64,000 bases of DNA from Amycolatopsis nigrescens CSC17Ta-90 (GCF_000384315.1 NZ_ARVW01000001.1:6927001-6991000); one strand, 5' to 3'. Shown: positions 43,942 through 52,089, counted from the stretch's first letter. Numbers and translations are program-made. The notes: a model not told the origin generated them from the sequence alone.

Positions 43942-44744
43942 AGCCGATGTACTCAGGAACGATCGTGCCGCTGGTGACCCCGCTGGACGTGGACGGCGCT
44001 GTCTCCGCGCGGAGCGTGGACCGGCTGGTGGAGTCGGTGCACCAGGACGTCACAGCACTCATGCCCGCGCTCAGCACCGGCGAAGGCTGGCAGCTGTCCG
44101 ACCGGCAGTGGGCCGACATGGTGGCGTTGACCAGGCGGCACAGCAGGGGACTGCCGGTGCTCGCCGGCGTCCAGGCACCCACCACCGAAGCGGTGCTGGC
44201 GCGGGCGAAGCTGGGGGAGGAGCTGGGGGTCGCGGCAGTGGTGGTCGGCACGCCGTACGGGCGCGCTGTCACGCAGGACGAGATCTACCGGCACTACCGC
44301 GCCCTGGCGGCCGAGCTGGCCACGCCGATGTTCATCTACAACGAGTCCGCGGTGTCGGGGAACAGCGCGGAACTGGAGACCCTGCTCGGGGTGCTGGCGC
44401 TGCCCGGGGTCGTGGGGGTGAAGGAGTCCAGCGGTTCACCCGAGTTCACCGGGCGGGTGCTGCGAGCGAATCCGCCGGTACCGGTGTTCCAGGGGTGGGA
44501 GAACCTGCTGGCCGACACCCCCGGGGTCGCGGGGTTCATCGGCCCGCTGGCCAATCTGGAACCGGATCTGTGCAACGGAATGCTCAATGATCCGGTTCCG
44601 GACGGGCAGGCCAGGGTGGACGAGGCGTGTGCCAGGTTCGAGCTGTTCGCCGACGACTGGTACCTCCGGGTCAAGCGCGAACTCGTCCGGCGCGGCGTGA
44701 TCACCACCGATCGAGTGGTGGACGAGCCCAAGGTGCGGACATGA
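43938..44744 (+). CDS. rohR: RohR-like DapA-fold aldolase
   Basis: A 268-aa TIM barrel of the dihydrodipicolinate synthase/N-acetylneuraminate lyase family: GTIVPLVTPLDVDG, STGEGWQLS (46-54), Tyr134 in FIYNES and Schiff-base Lys162 in VGVKESSG. The usual YNxP is YNES here, so it is not a housekeeping DapA. RohR splits 4-hydroxy-2-ketoarginine into pyruvate and guanidinoacetaldehyde. GTG 43938 overlaps the previous stop; ATG 43947 is an alternative start. Assignment rests on fold plus cluster context. Confidence 0.75.
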   Translation: MKPMYSGTIVPLVTPLDVDGAVSARSVDRLVESVHQDVTALMPALSTGEGWQLSDRQWADMVALTRRHSRGLPVLAGVQAPTTEAVLARAKLGEELGVAAVVVGTPYGRAVTQDEIYRHYRALAAELATPMFIYNESAVSGNSAELETLLGVLALPGVVGVKESSGSPEFTGRVLRANPPVPVFQGWENLLADTPGVAGFIGPLANLEPDLCNGMLNDPVPDGQARVDEACARFELFADDWYLRVKRELVRRGVITTDRVVDEPKVRT

Positions 44745-44809
44745 GCAGTCCTATGTCAAGCCGCGGCACCCAGGATGACCACAGCGCGCGCACTGGCGGA
44801 GGAGGAGGC

Positions 44810-45655
44810 ATGAGCGCACCGGACACCGCGGATATCCAGCGTGCGCTCTACCGGTACAACCGTTCGGTTCCGGACGCGGCAGGCTACGCCGAGCTGCTCG
44901 ATCTGGAGCGGCGCTGGGTGGTGCGCCGCGTCGCGGAGTACGAGGCCGCCGCACCCCGGTTCGGCACCCTGACCGAGGTGCTGGCTGCCCTGGGGGACCG
45001 GCTCACCGAGGAGGAGCGGTCCGGGCCGACCGAGGACGAGGTCTTCCTGGCCGAGCGGGCCACTCTCGACCAGTTCAAGGTGGTGGTCGCCGAGTTCGCG
45101 GTGGACGGGCTGGTCGAGTCGCAGTCGCACCTTGCGATCGTGCCGCGGCTTCCGGCGAAGGTCCGCACGTGCGTGCTGCGCGTGCTGATCGACGAGTTCG
45201 GCTGCGGCAACGACGCGCAGGAACACGCCCAGCTGTACACGGCACTGGTCGAGGAACTGGGGATGCCGACCGATCCAGAGACCTATGTGGACAGTGTCTC
45301 GGCGCAGTGCCTGGCGTTCGTCAACCAGTTCCACTGGCTGGCCGGCAGGGCGCCGTCGCCGGAGTACTTCCTCGGCGCCTACGCGTACTTCGAGGCGAGT
45401 GTGCTCTACGCGTTCCGGTGCTATGCCGCGGCCTGCGAACGGCTCGGCATCCGGAACGGCCGCTACTACAGCGAGCACCTGCACATCGACAGCTTCCACA
45501 GCAAGCAGATGCGGGGTGCGATCCGGGCGCTGGAGCAGTACCGGCCGGTTGACCTCCGCAAGGTCTGGGCCGGGATCGAGTTGAGCAGTGCGATAGCCGC
45601 GGAGGCCACCGCCGCGGCCATCGGCAGGGCACGGCAACTGGTGAGTGTCCGGTGA
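44810..45655 (+). CDS. rohS: RohS-like heme-oxygenase-like diiron N-oxygenase
   Basis: A 281-aa all-helical protein of the HDO superfamily. Candidate metal ligands are Glu103 and His107 (VESQSHLA), Glu138/His139 (NDAQEHAQLY), a Glu in YFEASVLYAF, and the H-x3-D-x2-H block in EHLHIDSFHSKQM, as in SznF. RohS oxidises the amine of 2-aminoimidazole to the nitro group of azomycin. GGAGGAGGAGG precedes ATG 44810. An in-frame ATG at 44741 overlaps the rohR stop (ATGA) but would add a disordered Ser/Gly-rich extension. The next gene encodes a Rieske ferredoxin, a probable electron donor. Confidence 0.8.
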   Translation: MSAPDTADIQRALYRYNRSVPDAAGYAELLDLERRWVVRRVAEYEAAAPRFGTLTEVLAALGDRLTEEERSGPTEDEVFLAERATLDQFKVVVAEFAVDGLVESQSHLAIVPRLPAKVRTCVLRVLIDEFGCGNDAQEHAQLYTALVEELGMPTDPETYVDSVSAQCLAFVNQFHWLAGRAPSPEYFLGAYAYFEASVLYAFRCYAAACERLGIRNGRYYSEHLHIDSFHSKQMRGAIRALEQYRPVDLRKVWAGIELSSAIAAEATAAAIGRARQLVSVR

Positions 45656-45909
45656 GGAGCGCGGCAGTGCGCCAGGTGACGGAGACCGAGATCGAGGTCG
45701 AGGTCGACGGCAGGCGGATCGTCGTGCAGAGCGAGTGCCCGCACCGCAAGGGCCGCTTGCGGTTCGGGTTCGTCAACGAACGCAGGCTGAGCATCACCTG
45801 CCCGTTGCACTACTCCACCTTCGACCTGCTCACCGGCCGCCAGCTGAGCGGTCCGGCGTGCGGGCCGCTCCGAGTACGCCCCCGTCCCGCCGGGGCGGAG
45901 TCGTGCTGA
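45652..45909 (+). CDS. Small Rieske [2Fe-2S] ferredoxin
   Basis: An 85-aa Rieske protein with ligands Cys29-x-His31 (SECPHRKG) and Cys50-x2-His53 (TCPLHYSTF), the minimal 2Fe-2S set. GTG 45652 overlaps the rohS stop (GTGA), so it is co-translated with the diiron oxygenase. The likely job is to reduce the oxygenase diiron centre during N-oxygenation; no ferredoxin reductase is in the cluster, so a general reductase would be needed. Electron transfer to RohS is inferred. Confidence 0.85.
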   Translation: MRSAAVRQVTETEIEVEVDGRRIVVQSECPHRKGRLRFGFVNERRLSITCPLHYSTFDLLTGRQLSGPACGPLRVRPRPAGAESC

Positions 45910-45976
45910 GGCCCGGCGTCGGGCGGTGCTGGCGGCGGTACTGGTGATCGCGTGCCGTGGCCGCACCGCCTTCGGC

Positions 45977-46648
45977 TCAGCCACGCGGCCGCGGCAACAG
46001 GCGCCGGGCGAGCAGTTGCAGCGCGTCGGTGATCTGCTCCCTGGTCTGCCCGCGCTCGTCGCGCTGGTAGCGGTAGACCTCGGGGGAGAGCGGTGCGAGC
46101 AGACTGTCCACAAGGGACTCGGCGCCCTCGATCCCGGCCTGGCGGAGCAGTTCGAGCACGTGCAGCCGCCAGAACCGGTAGGCCCCGGTCGCCAGCCTGG
46201 AGGCGCCGGACTCCGCGCCCAGTGCGAGTTGCAGATGCTGGTCGAGCAAGTTGATCATCGACTCGTAGAAGGCGGCGAGGCGCTCGGCGGGGGCGGCTCC
46301 GGGGCCGAGCGGCGGTGCGCCCCGGATCAGCTCGTGCTGCAGCTGGCGCTCGTGCTCGTCGAGCAGGGCCACCGCGACCGAGCTGGGACTGGGGTATCGC
46401 CGGTACAAGGTCGCCCGTCCGACCCCGGCCGCGCTGGCGATGTCCTCCATCGTGACGCTGCGCGGATCGACCGTGGCGAACAGCCGCTCCGCGGCCTCCA
46501 GGACCTTCACCCGGTTGCGGGTGGCGTCCGCGCGCTCCTTGCGGCCGGTCCCTTCCTGGCCGACGAGGTCGAGCGAGATCCGTCCCGGGGCTGTTGCCGG
46601 GGCGTCGGCACTGGGCCTGTCGGCAGGCCGGTGGCCGTTGTTGACCAT
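45977..46648 (-). CDS. TetR-family regulator of the cluster
   Basis: A 223-aa TetR protein. An Ala/Pro-rich tail of about 38 aa precedes the HTH (RNRVKVLEAAERLFATVDPRSVTMEDIASAAGVGRATLYRRYPS), and a helical ligand-binding domain follows. It is divergent from the DUF606 exporter, with two matching palindromes in the 136-bp spacer, the usual design for self-repression and product-induced export. The ligand may be the cluster's nitroimidazole-type product (inferred). Confidence 0.9.
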   Translation of the reverse strand: MVNNGHRPADRPSADAPATAPGRISLDLVGQEGTGRKERADATRNRVKVLEAAERLFATVDPRSVTMEDIASAAGVGRATLYRRYPSPSSVAVALLDEHERQLQHELIRGAPPLGPGAAPAERLAAFYESMINLLDQHLQLALGAESGASRLATGAYRFWRLHVLELLRQAGIEGAESLVDSLLAPLSPEVYRYQRDERGQTREQITDALQLLARRLLPRPRG

Positions 46649-46682
46649 GCACTCAGCCTAGCCCCAGGCGGAATCCGGAGAC

Positions 46683-46748
46683 AAGTGGACACCGCGTCCA
46701 CATATCGGTAGAGTGCCGAATCGGAACAAGTGGACACTGTGTTCACTT
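46683..46748. promoter_or_regulatory. Two TetR operators
   Basis: Site 1 contains GTGGAC-N5-GTCCAC (46685-46701). Site 2 is AAGTGGACA-N3-TGTTCACTT (46728-46748), with arms matching except one pair. Both begin AAGTGGACAC, so they are copies of one site, 45 bp apart. Located between the TetR gene and the exporter, 37 bp before the exporter start. Confidence 0.7.
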
Positions 46749-46784
46749 AATTCGCTCATCGGACTCAACTCGGCGGGACGACTC

Positions 46785-47756
46785 ATGGATGTGGTGGCGT
46801 TACTGGCGGCCGGTCTGTTCATCGGCTGCCTGCTCGCGGTTCAGGCCTCGGTCAACCTCCAACTGAGCAATGCGGTCAAGACTCCGTACGGCGCATCCAC
46901 CCTGCAGCTGACGGTCGCCACCGTCCTGCTCGCGGTGCTGGCCGTCGCGGTCGGGACGATCGGCGCGGTTCAGCTGATCGGGGACGTCGAGTGGTGGCAT
47001 CTGCTCGGCGGGCTCGCCAGCCCGCTCTACATCACCAGCGGAATCCTGCTGTTCCCCCGGCTCGGCGCACTCACCGCCGTCGGGCTGTTCGTCACCGGGC
47101 AGATGTTCGCCTCGCTTGCCCTGGACCTGTTCGGGCTGATCGGGGTCGCCAGGCAGCCGCTCACCATCGGCATGGTGCTGGGCGCGCTGGCCGTGCTCGC
47201 CGGGATCACCGTGATCATCCGTGGTCAGCAGGCGGCCGCCGCCAAGCCGAAGCCGGCCCCGCAGTCGGTGGGGGCCATGCACAAACCCGCCGTCCCGGTC
47301 GGGCACGTCGGCTGGATCCTGCTCGGCCTGATCGCCGGTGCCGTGCTGCCCATCCAGGGCGCGGTCAACGCCAAGCTGCGCCAGGATCTTCAGGCGCCGA
47401 TCACGGTGGCGATGATCAGCTTCATTGTCGCCACCCTGACCATCGTCGTGGTGCTCGCGCTGATGCGCGCCTCGCGGCGCACCCCGGCGCCGCAGCTGCG
47501 ACCGCTCAAGCGGATGCCGTGGTGGGGCTGGCTCGGCGGTGCCTGCGCGGCCACCTACGTGACCGGCACCTTCTTGCTCATCCCGGAAATCGGCGCCGCG
47601 ACGACCGTGGCGCTGGCCGTCACCGGGCAGCAGGCCGCCTCGGCGCTGATCGACGGCTTCGGCTGGTTCCGGATGCCGAAACGCACGCTCACCCCGCCGC
47701 GCCTGATCGGCCTCAGCCTGCTCATCGTCGGCTCGATCCTGGTGCAACTGGCGTGA
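46785..47756 (+). CDS. Duplicated DUF606 (YdcZ-like) DMT exporter
   Basis: A 323-aa membrane protein with ten helices made of two DUF606 halves: residues 1-145 (LLAAGLFIGCLLAVQASVNLQLSNAV) and about 168-323 (LLGLIAGAVLPIQGAVNAKLRQDL). The shared Q-x-x-V/N-N-x-x-L pattern after the first helix of each half shows an internal duplication. DUF606 proteins belong to the drug/metabolite transporter superfamily. Twin TetR operators upstream suggest export of the cluster product. ATG 46785 is chosen by family length. Confidence 0.82.
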   Translation: MDVVALLAAGLFIGCLLAVQASVNLQLSNAVKTPYGASTLQLTVATVLLAVLAVAVGTIGAVQLIGDVEWWHLLGGLASPLYITSGILLFPRLGALTAVGLFVTGQMFASLALDLFGLIGVARQPLTIGMVLGALAVLAGITVIIRGQQAAAAKPKPAPQSVGAMHKPAVPVGHVGWILLGLIAGAVLPIQGAVNAKLRQDLQAPITVAMISFIVATLTIVVVLALMRASRRTPAPQLRPLKRMPWWGWLGGACAATYVTGTFLLIPEIGAATTVALAVTGQQAASALIDGFGWFRMPKRTLTPPRLIGLSLLIVGSILVQLA

Positions 47757-47783
47757 CCGGCACCAGCGAGATCGGAGGATCCC

Positions 47784-48599
47784 GTGTTGTCCAACCTGCG
47801 TAGCCCCTACCTCGCCCTGCCGGGCGTGCACGCACTGCCGTCCCACCTCCCGCTCGGCGAGCTCGGGCTGCTCCCGGTCAACGCCTACCTCGTGCAGGGC
47901 TCGGAACCCGTGCTGGTGGACACCGGCATGGCGATCGACCGGGGCGCCTTCGAGGAGGCGCTGTGGTCACTGGTCGACCCGCGGGACCTCCGCTGGATCG
48001 TGCTCACCCACGACGACCGCGACCACGCCGGGAATCTCAAGGAGGTGCTGATGGCCGCGCCGAACGCGACCGTGATCGCGAACGGCCTCGCCGTCTCCCG
48101 GCTCGGCGAGGAATGGGATGTGCCAGCGCATCGCGTGCGCACGGTCAACCCCGGCCGCACCCTGCACCTCGGCGACCGGAGTTTCACCGTGATCCGGCCG
48201 CCGTCCTACGACTCGCCGTCCACCATCGCGGTCTACGAACACGGCAACCGCGCGCTGTTCTCGGCGGACAGCTTCGGCACCGTGCTCGAGGACATGGCGG
48301 ACAACGCCAACGAGGTCAACGAGCAGGACTACCTCACCGGGATGTCGCTGTTCACCAGGGCGAACGCGCCATGGACGGCGCTGGCCGATCAGTCCAAATG
48401 GGACAGTGCGCTGGCGGAGGTTCGCGGACTCGGGCCCAGCACGGTGCTCAGCTCGCACGGCCCCACCGCGACCGGCCGGACTCAGCACCTGCTCGAAACC
48501 GTCCGCGGCGTGCCCTCCGCGGATCCTTGGCTGCCCGAAGAGGACATCGAGGTCGAGGCCGTGCTCGACCGCTACGAAACCCAGCCGCTGCCCGACTGA
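47784..48599 (+). CDS. Metallo-beta-lactamase-fold protein with altered metal motif
   Basis: A 271-aa MBL-fold protein. The metal-binding block reads His76-Asp-Asp78-Arg-Asp80-His81 (THDDRDHAGN), where the usual second His is Asp. This resembles the HxExDH iron site of flavodiiron ODP domains more than the zinc HxHxDH. Later ligand candidates are FSADSFG and SSHGPTATG. GGAGG precedes GTG 47784, 27 bp after the exporter. A redox, hydrolytic or self-resistance role on the nitroimidazole product is possible but not shown. Confidence 0.8.
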   Translation: MLSNLRSPYLALPGVHALPSHLPLGELGLLPVNAYLVQGSEPVLVDTGMAIDRGAFEEALWSLVDPRDLRWIVLTHDDRDHAGNLKEVLMAAPNATVIANGLAVSRLGEEWDVPAHRVRTVNPGRTLHLGDRSFTVIRPPSYDSPSTIAVYEHGNRALFSADSFGTVLEDMADNANEVNEQDYLTGMSLFTRANAPWTALADQSKWDSALAEVRGLGPSTVLSSHGPTATGRTQHLLETVRGVPSADPWLPEEDIEVEAVLDRYETQPLPD

Positions 48600-48623
48600 T
48601 CCACCCACACCGAGGAGAGCACA

Positions 48624-49328
48624 GTGCCCGCGAAAGCCCTTGCCGACACCGACCTGACCCCGCCGCCGGGTGTGATCACCATCTTTTCCGATATCTGGTG
48701 CTCGTTCGCCCATATCGCGGTGTACCGCTTGCACGTCACCCGGAAGCGGCTCGGACTGGAGAGACGGGTGTTGTTCGACCACCGGGCCTTCCCGCTCGAA
48801 CTGCTCAACGACGCACCCAGCCCGCGGTCGGGCACCGACAGCGAAGTCGGCCGGATGGGCCAGCAGGAGCCCGCGGCCGGCTGGCAGCTGTGGCAGGCGA
48901 AGGAGTACCTGTACCCGTCCACGACGCTCCCGGCGCTGGAGGCGGTGCAGGCCGCCAAAGACCAGGGGCTGGCCGCCGCCGAGCAGCTCGACCTCGCGCT
49001 GCGCCGCGCGTTCTGGGCGGAGTCGCGGTGCATCAGCAACCGCAAGGTGATCCTGGATGCCGCCGATTCCACCGGGGTGGTGGACATCCGCGCGCTCACC
49101 GAGGCACTCGACCACGGCACGGCTCGAAGGGCCCTCTCCGAGGACGCCGCGATCTCGGCGACCGAGCGGGTCGACTGCAGCCCCCACCTGTTCCTGCCGG
49201 ACGGTTCGGACCACGCGAACCCGGGCATCGAGGTCCGCTGGGAAGGCGACTACGGCGTTGGCTGGCCGGTGGTCACCCAGGACGATCCGGCCGCCTTCGA
49301 GGAACTGCTGAAGAAAGCGGCCGTTTGA
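48624..49328 (+). CDS. DsbA-fold (FrnE/HCCA-isomerase-like) protein
   Basis: A 234-aa thioredoxin-superfamily protein of the DsbA/2-hydroxychromene-2-carboxylate isomerase type: FSDIWCSFAHIAVYRLHVTRKRLG, with CSFA in place of CxxC so only Cys26 remains, and a helical insertion. No signal peptide, so cytoplasmic. Single-cysteine members act as glutathione- or mycothiol-linked isomerases/transferases and not disulfide oxidases. GAGGAGA precedes GTG 48624, 24 bp after the MBL gene. It may process or detoxify the cluster product (inferred). Confidence 0.82.
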   Translation: MPAKALADTDLTPPPGVITIFSDIWCSFAHIAVYRLHVTRKRLGLERRVLFDHRAFPLELLNDAPSPRSGTDSEVGRMGQQEPAAGWQLWQAKEYLYPSTTLPALEAVQAAKDQGLAAAEQLDLALRRAFWAESRCISNRKVILDAADSTGVVDIRALTEALDHGTARRALSEDAAISATERVDCSPHLFLPDGSDHANPGIEVRWEGDYGVGWPVVTQDDPAAFEELLKKAAV

Positions 49329-49365
49329 CCGGGGCACCGGGAAGTTCGACCAATCGGGTACAACG

Positions 49366-50034
49366 ATGTGCGACGAGTTCGATGCCCTGAACGACCGCGG
49401 ACGTACCGTCCGCATCCTGCTGCTCGACAGCAACTGGATGTTCCGCACGGCCCTGCGGACCGCGATCGCCACCTGCGTCAGCCTGGACGTCATGGCGGAG
49501 GCGACCACCTGCGACGACGCGCTGACCGAGATGCGCACCGATCGTCCCGACGTGGTCGTGTGCACCGACACCAGCGACCCCGAGGTGGTGATCGCGAAGT
49601 TCACCGCCGCATTACCCGACTGGCCGATCCGCATCCTGCTGCTCAGTGATCAGGACGTCCCGATTCCGCGGCTGGCCGGCTGCGACACCGTCGGCCTGCT
49701 GCGCCGCTCCACCGGCCCCACCGAAATCATGTCCGCGGTTCGCCTCGTGGCCGCGGGCTACTCGGTCATGCCGCCCGCGACCGGTGCCGACGTGCACCTC
49801 CCGACGCCGGCCGACCGGATCGGCCTCACGCCAAGGGAACGGGACGTGCTGCGCCTGGTCGCCAAGGGCCAGACCAACGCGGAAATCTCGGCCCTGCTCC
49901 GGCTCGGGCAGAGCACGGTGAAGTCCCACGTGCAGAACCTGCTGAACAAGCTGGGCGCCCGGAACCGGGTGACCGCCGCGATCTACGCCTACGAAACCGG
50001 CCTCGTCCAGCTCGCCAACCCGCACGAAGAATAG
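49366..50034 (+). CDS. LuxR-type regulator with pseudo-receiver domain
   Basis: A 222-aa NarL-like protein. The receiver-like part (15-125) keeps RILLLDSNWMF but only one of the two acidic residues. The phospho-acceptor Asp position is occupied by Thr/Cys (DVVVCTDTSDP), and the conserved Lys is Arg (GLLRRST). So it is probably not phosphorylated. The C-terminal HTH is intact (LTPRERDVLRLVAKGQTNAEISALLRLGQSTVKSHVQNLLNKLG). It ends the cluster and may be its pathway regulator, perhaps ligand-responsive. Confidence 0.85.
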   Translation: MCDEFDALNDRGRTVRILLLDSNWMFRTALRTAIATCVSLDVMAEATTCDDALTEMRTDRPDVVVCTDTSDPEVVIAKFTAALPDWPIRILLLSDQDVPIPRLAGCDTVGLLRRSTGPTEIMSAVRLVAAGYSVMPPATGADVHLPTPADRIGLTPRERDVLRLVAKGQTNAEISALLRLGQSTVKSHVQNLLNKLGARNRVTAAIYAYETGLVQLANPHEE

Positions 50035-50844
50035 ACCGCCGGTCCGGCAAGGTGCGGATGTTCTCGGTCCGCGTTCGGATGCGGCAGTGACCGGCAGGTG
50101 TAGGCGGCCGCTGTTTTCGCCGGCGCAGAGCGGCGATTAATCGTTGGTTGCCGCGGTGAGTCTGGCGTGTCTGATTTGCGGGCATCCGGGCGTCGCCTGA
50201 ACGGAGCAAGGGGTTTAACTTTTGCCTGTGCGGTAAGGAATTCGTGTTATCGGGGATGGTTGCTGTGGCATGGTGCCGTGGTTGCCGAATGAGGAGCTGA
50301 ATTCCTCGGTGCGGGCTGTGCGGGATTATCGGGAATTGACCGGGGGCGGCCGGTGTAGCTTTGTCGGCGGTTGCTGGCATGCTCTGTGCGCGGGGGCGGC
50401 GCGGCAGGCGGGTGTGCGGGCTTGATCGGCAGGCGGGGCGGGATGGTTCGATTTTCGGTGCTGTACGTGGTTTCGGGGACCGCCGATGGGGGTTCGGCGC
50501 GCCTGGTCAGTGAGGGCGCCGCGGGTGCTGCTCACCTGGTCCGGTCGCTGGTCTCACTCTTTGCGGTGAAGTTCCGGGATTGTTGTACGCATTGCGGAGC
50601 GGCCGGGTTCTTGTCTGCGGTCGGTCGCGGTGGCAACGCCGATGATGGTTCGGACGTGCATTTTCGGTGAAAGGTGGTGGTCGAACTGGTGCGGTGCCCC
50701 GCCGTGCAGTACGAGCCGCTGATAGCCCGGCGCCGGAGTGCGTCGGCGCGAGAGCCCCTGAGCTGCCCACCCCTGAGAAGATGATCTTGTATTGCCACTT
50801 TTCACCGTTTGCTGTCATTAGGTAACTTCGGGATTCTCTGCGGC
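50035..50844. other. Gene-free stretch, 810 bp
   Basis: No ORF with protein-like composition on either strand. The plus strand is T/G-rich and oddly poor in recognisable codon pattern, unlike its neighbours. It holds TTGACC near 50336, an odd palindrome AAGATGATCTT (50778-50788) and scattered G-runs. It may be a decayed gene, a long regulatory leader for the Fic gene or a region encoding an RNA; I see no decisive sign of any of these. Confidence 0.45.
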
Positions 50845-52071
50845 ATGAACGATAAGAACCCCGTGACCGGGGTGTGGGATCGCACTGGGGACCTGTCCGG
50901 GTTTCCGGTGGCGATTCAGCGTGAAGGGGCCTGGGTCCCGCGGCCCCTGCCCTCGGACCTGCCGTTGCGGTCGGAGACGCATCGGGCGCTGGCCGCCGCG
51001 GAACAGGCGTTGGGGCGGTTGGACGAGGCAGCGCAGCGGCTGCCGGACCGGGCCGCCCTGGAGCGGCACACGATGTTGCGGGAGGCGCAGAGTTCGGCCG
51101 CCTGGGAGAACATGCCGCTGGCCCTGATGGAGGTGCTGCTCGCCGAGTTGCCCGGAGCGAAGGCGCCCAGGGCCGAGGTGGCGCCGGTGCTGCGGTATCT
51201 GGAGGCCAGCACCCAGGCGTTCGACGCGGTCCGGGCCGGACGGCGGGTCGATATGGATCTGCTGGGCAAGACCAGCCGGCTTCTCCTCGCCCCGACGGCG
51301 GACGACGCCGACGGGGAGGCTGGGAAGACAGCAGACGGCGGTTTCTGGCGGACGACCCAGAGCTGGGTCGGCGGGCGCACCAGGGACACCGCGGCGCTGC
51401 TGCACACCTCGCCCGGCCCGCATCTGCGCGCGGTGATGGCGCAGTGGGAGGAATGGGTGGCCGACCACTGCGTGCTGCCGCTGGTCGGCAAGATCGCGAT
51501 CGGCCATCACCAGCTCGAGGTGATCCATCCGTTCGGCGGTGGCAACGGCTATGTCTCCCGCCTGTATGCCAGCCTCGAACTCGTGCGCGCCGGGGCGCTG
51601 CGGGATCAGGTGCTGCCGTTGTCGGTGTGGCTGGACCGCAACCGGGACGTCTACCACGCGCAGCTGCGGCACGCCATCGACACCGAGAGCTTCGAGGAGT
51701 TCATCAGGTTCTTCGCCGGCGGAGTCCGGGAAGCCTGCCTCGGCCAGATCGAGCTGATCCGGCGGATGGACGCGGTGCGCGCCAAGCACAAGGAGCTGAT
51801 CAGCCGGGCCGGGAACGCGTCCCGCGTCGCCGAGGGGTTGATCGCGATGCCGGTGACCAACCACCGCGACATCGCCAAACGCTTCGGGATGTCGGTGAAG
51901 AACGCCACCGAGGTCGCCCGGCAGCTGCAGCACGCCGGGCTGCTCACCGTGCACGGTGGCAAGAACTACAACAAGGTGTTCGTCTGCCAGGACGTGCTCG
52001 ATCTGTTCACCCTCAACGATCCCATCCCGCCTCGCGGTGACCGCGAGGTCTTCCGCGGCCGCACCTCGTAG
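50845..52071 (+). CDS. Fic-domain protein with degenerate catalytic motif
   Basis: A 408-aa Fic/DOC protein. The N-terminal helix carries the inhibitory-type S-x3-E-N motif (AQSSAAWEN, 82-89). The central Fic core has HPFGGGNGYVSR (228-239). The canonical HxFx(D/E)GNGRxxR keeps the catalytic His and final Arg, but the acidic residue is Gly and the phosphate-binding Arg is Tyr. A C-terminal winged helix follows (NHRDIAKRFGMSVKNATEVARQLQHAGLLTVHGG). AMPylation is therefore doubtful; it may use another substrate or act as a regulator. ATG 50845 is chosen from family alignment. Confidence 0.85.
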   Translation: MNDKNPVTGVWDRTGDLSGFPVAIQREGAWVPRPLPSDLPLRSETHRALAAAEQALGRLDEAAQRLPDRAALERHTMLREAQSSAAWENMPLALMEVLLAELPGAKAPRAEVAPVLRYLEASTQAFDAVRAGRRVDMDLLGKTSRLLLAPTADDADGEAGKTADGGFWRTTQSWVGGRTRDTAALLHTSPGPHLRAVMAQWEEWVADHCVLPLVGKIAIGHHQLEVIHPFGGGNGYVSRLYASLELVRAGALRDQVLPLSVWLDRNRDVYHAQLRHAIDTESFEEFIRFFAGGVREACLGQIELIRRMDAVRAKHKELISRAGNASRVAEGLIAMPVTNHRDIAKRFGMSVKNATEVARQLQHAGLLTVHGGKNYNKVFVCQDVLDLFTLNDPIPPRGDREVFRGRTS

Positions 52072-52089
52072 TCCGAAAGGGTCCCCGCC

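Noticed and set aside
43938..44744. Housekeeping dihydrodipicolinate synthase DapA
   Set aside because: The conserved YNxP is YNES, and the gene overlaps two cluster genes; context and motif favour an aldolase of the RohR type.
50371..50670. A 99-codon plus-strand frame
   Set aside because: Composition (Gly/Ala/Arg/Cys mix), lack of a Shine-Dalgarno and no repeated pattern argue for noise.
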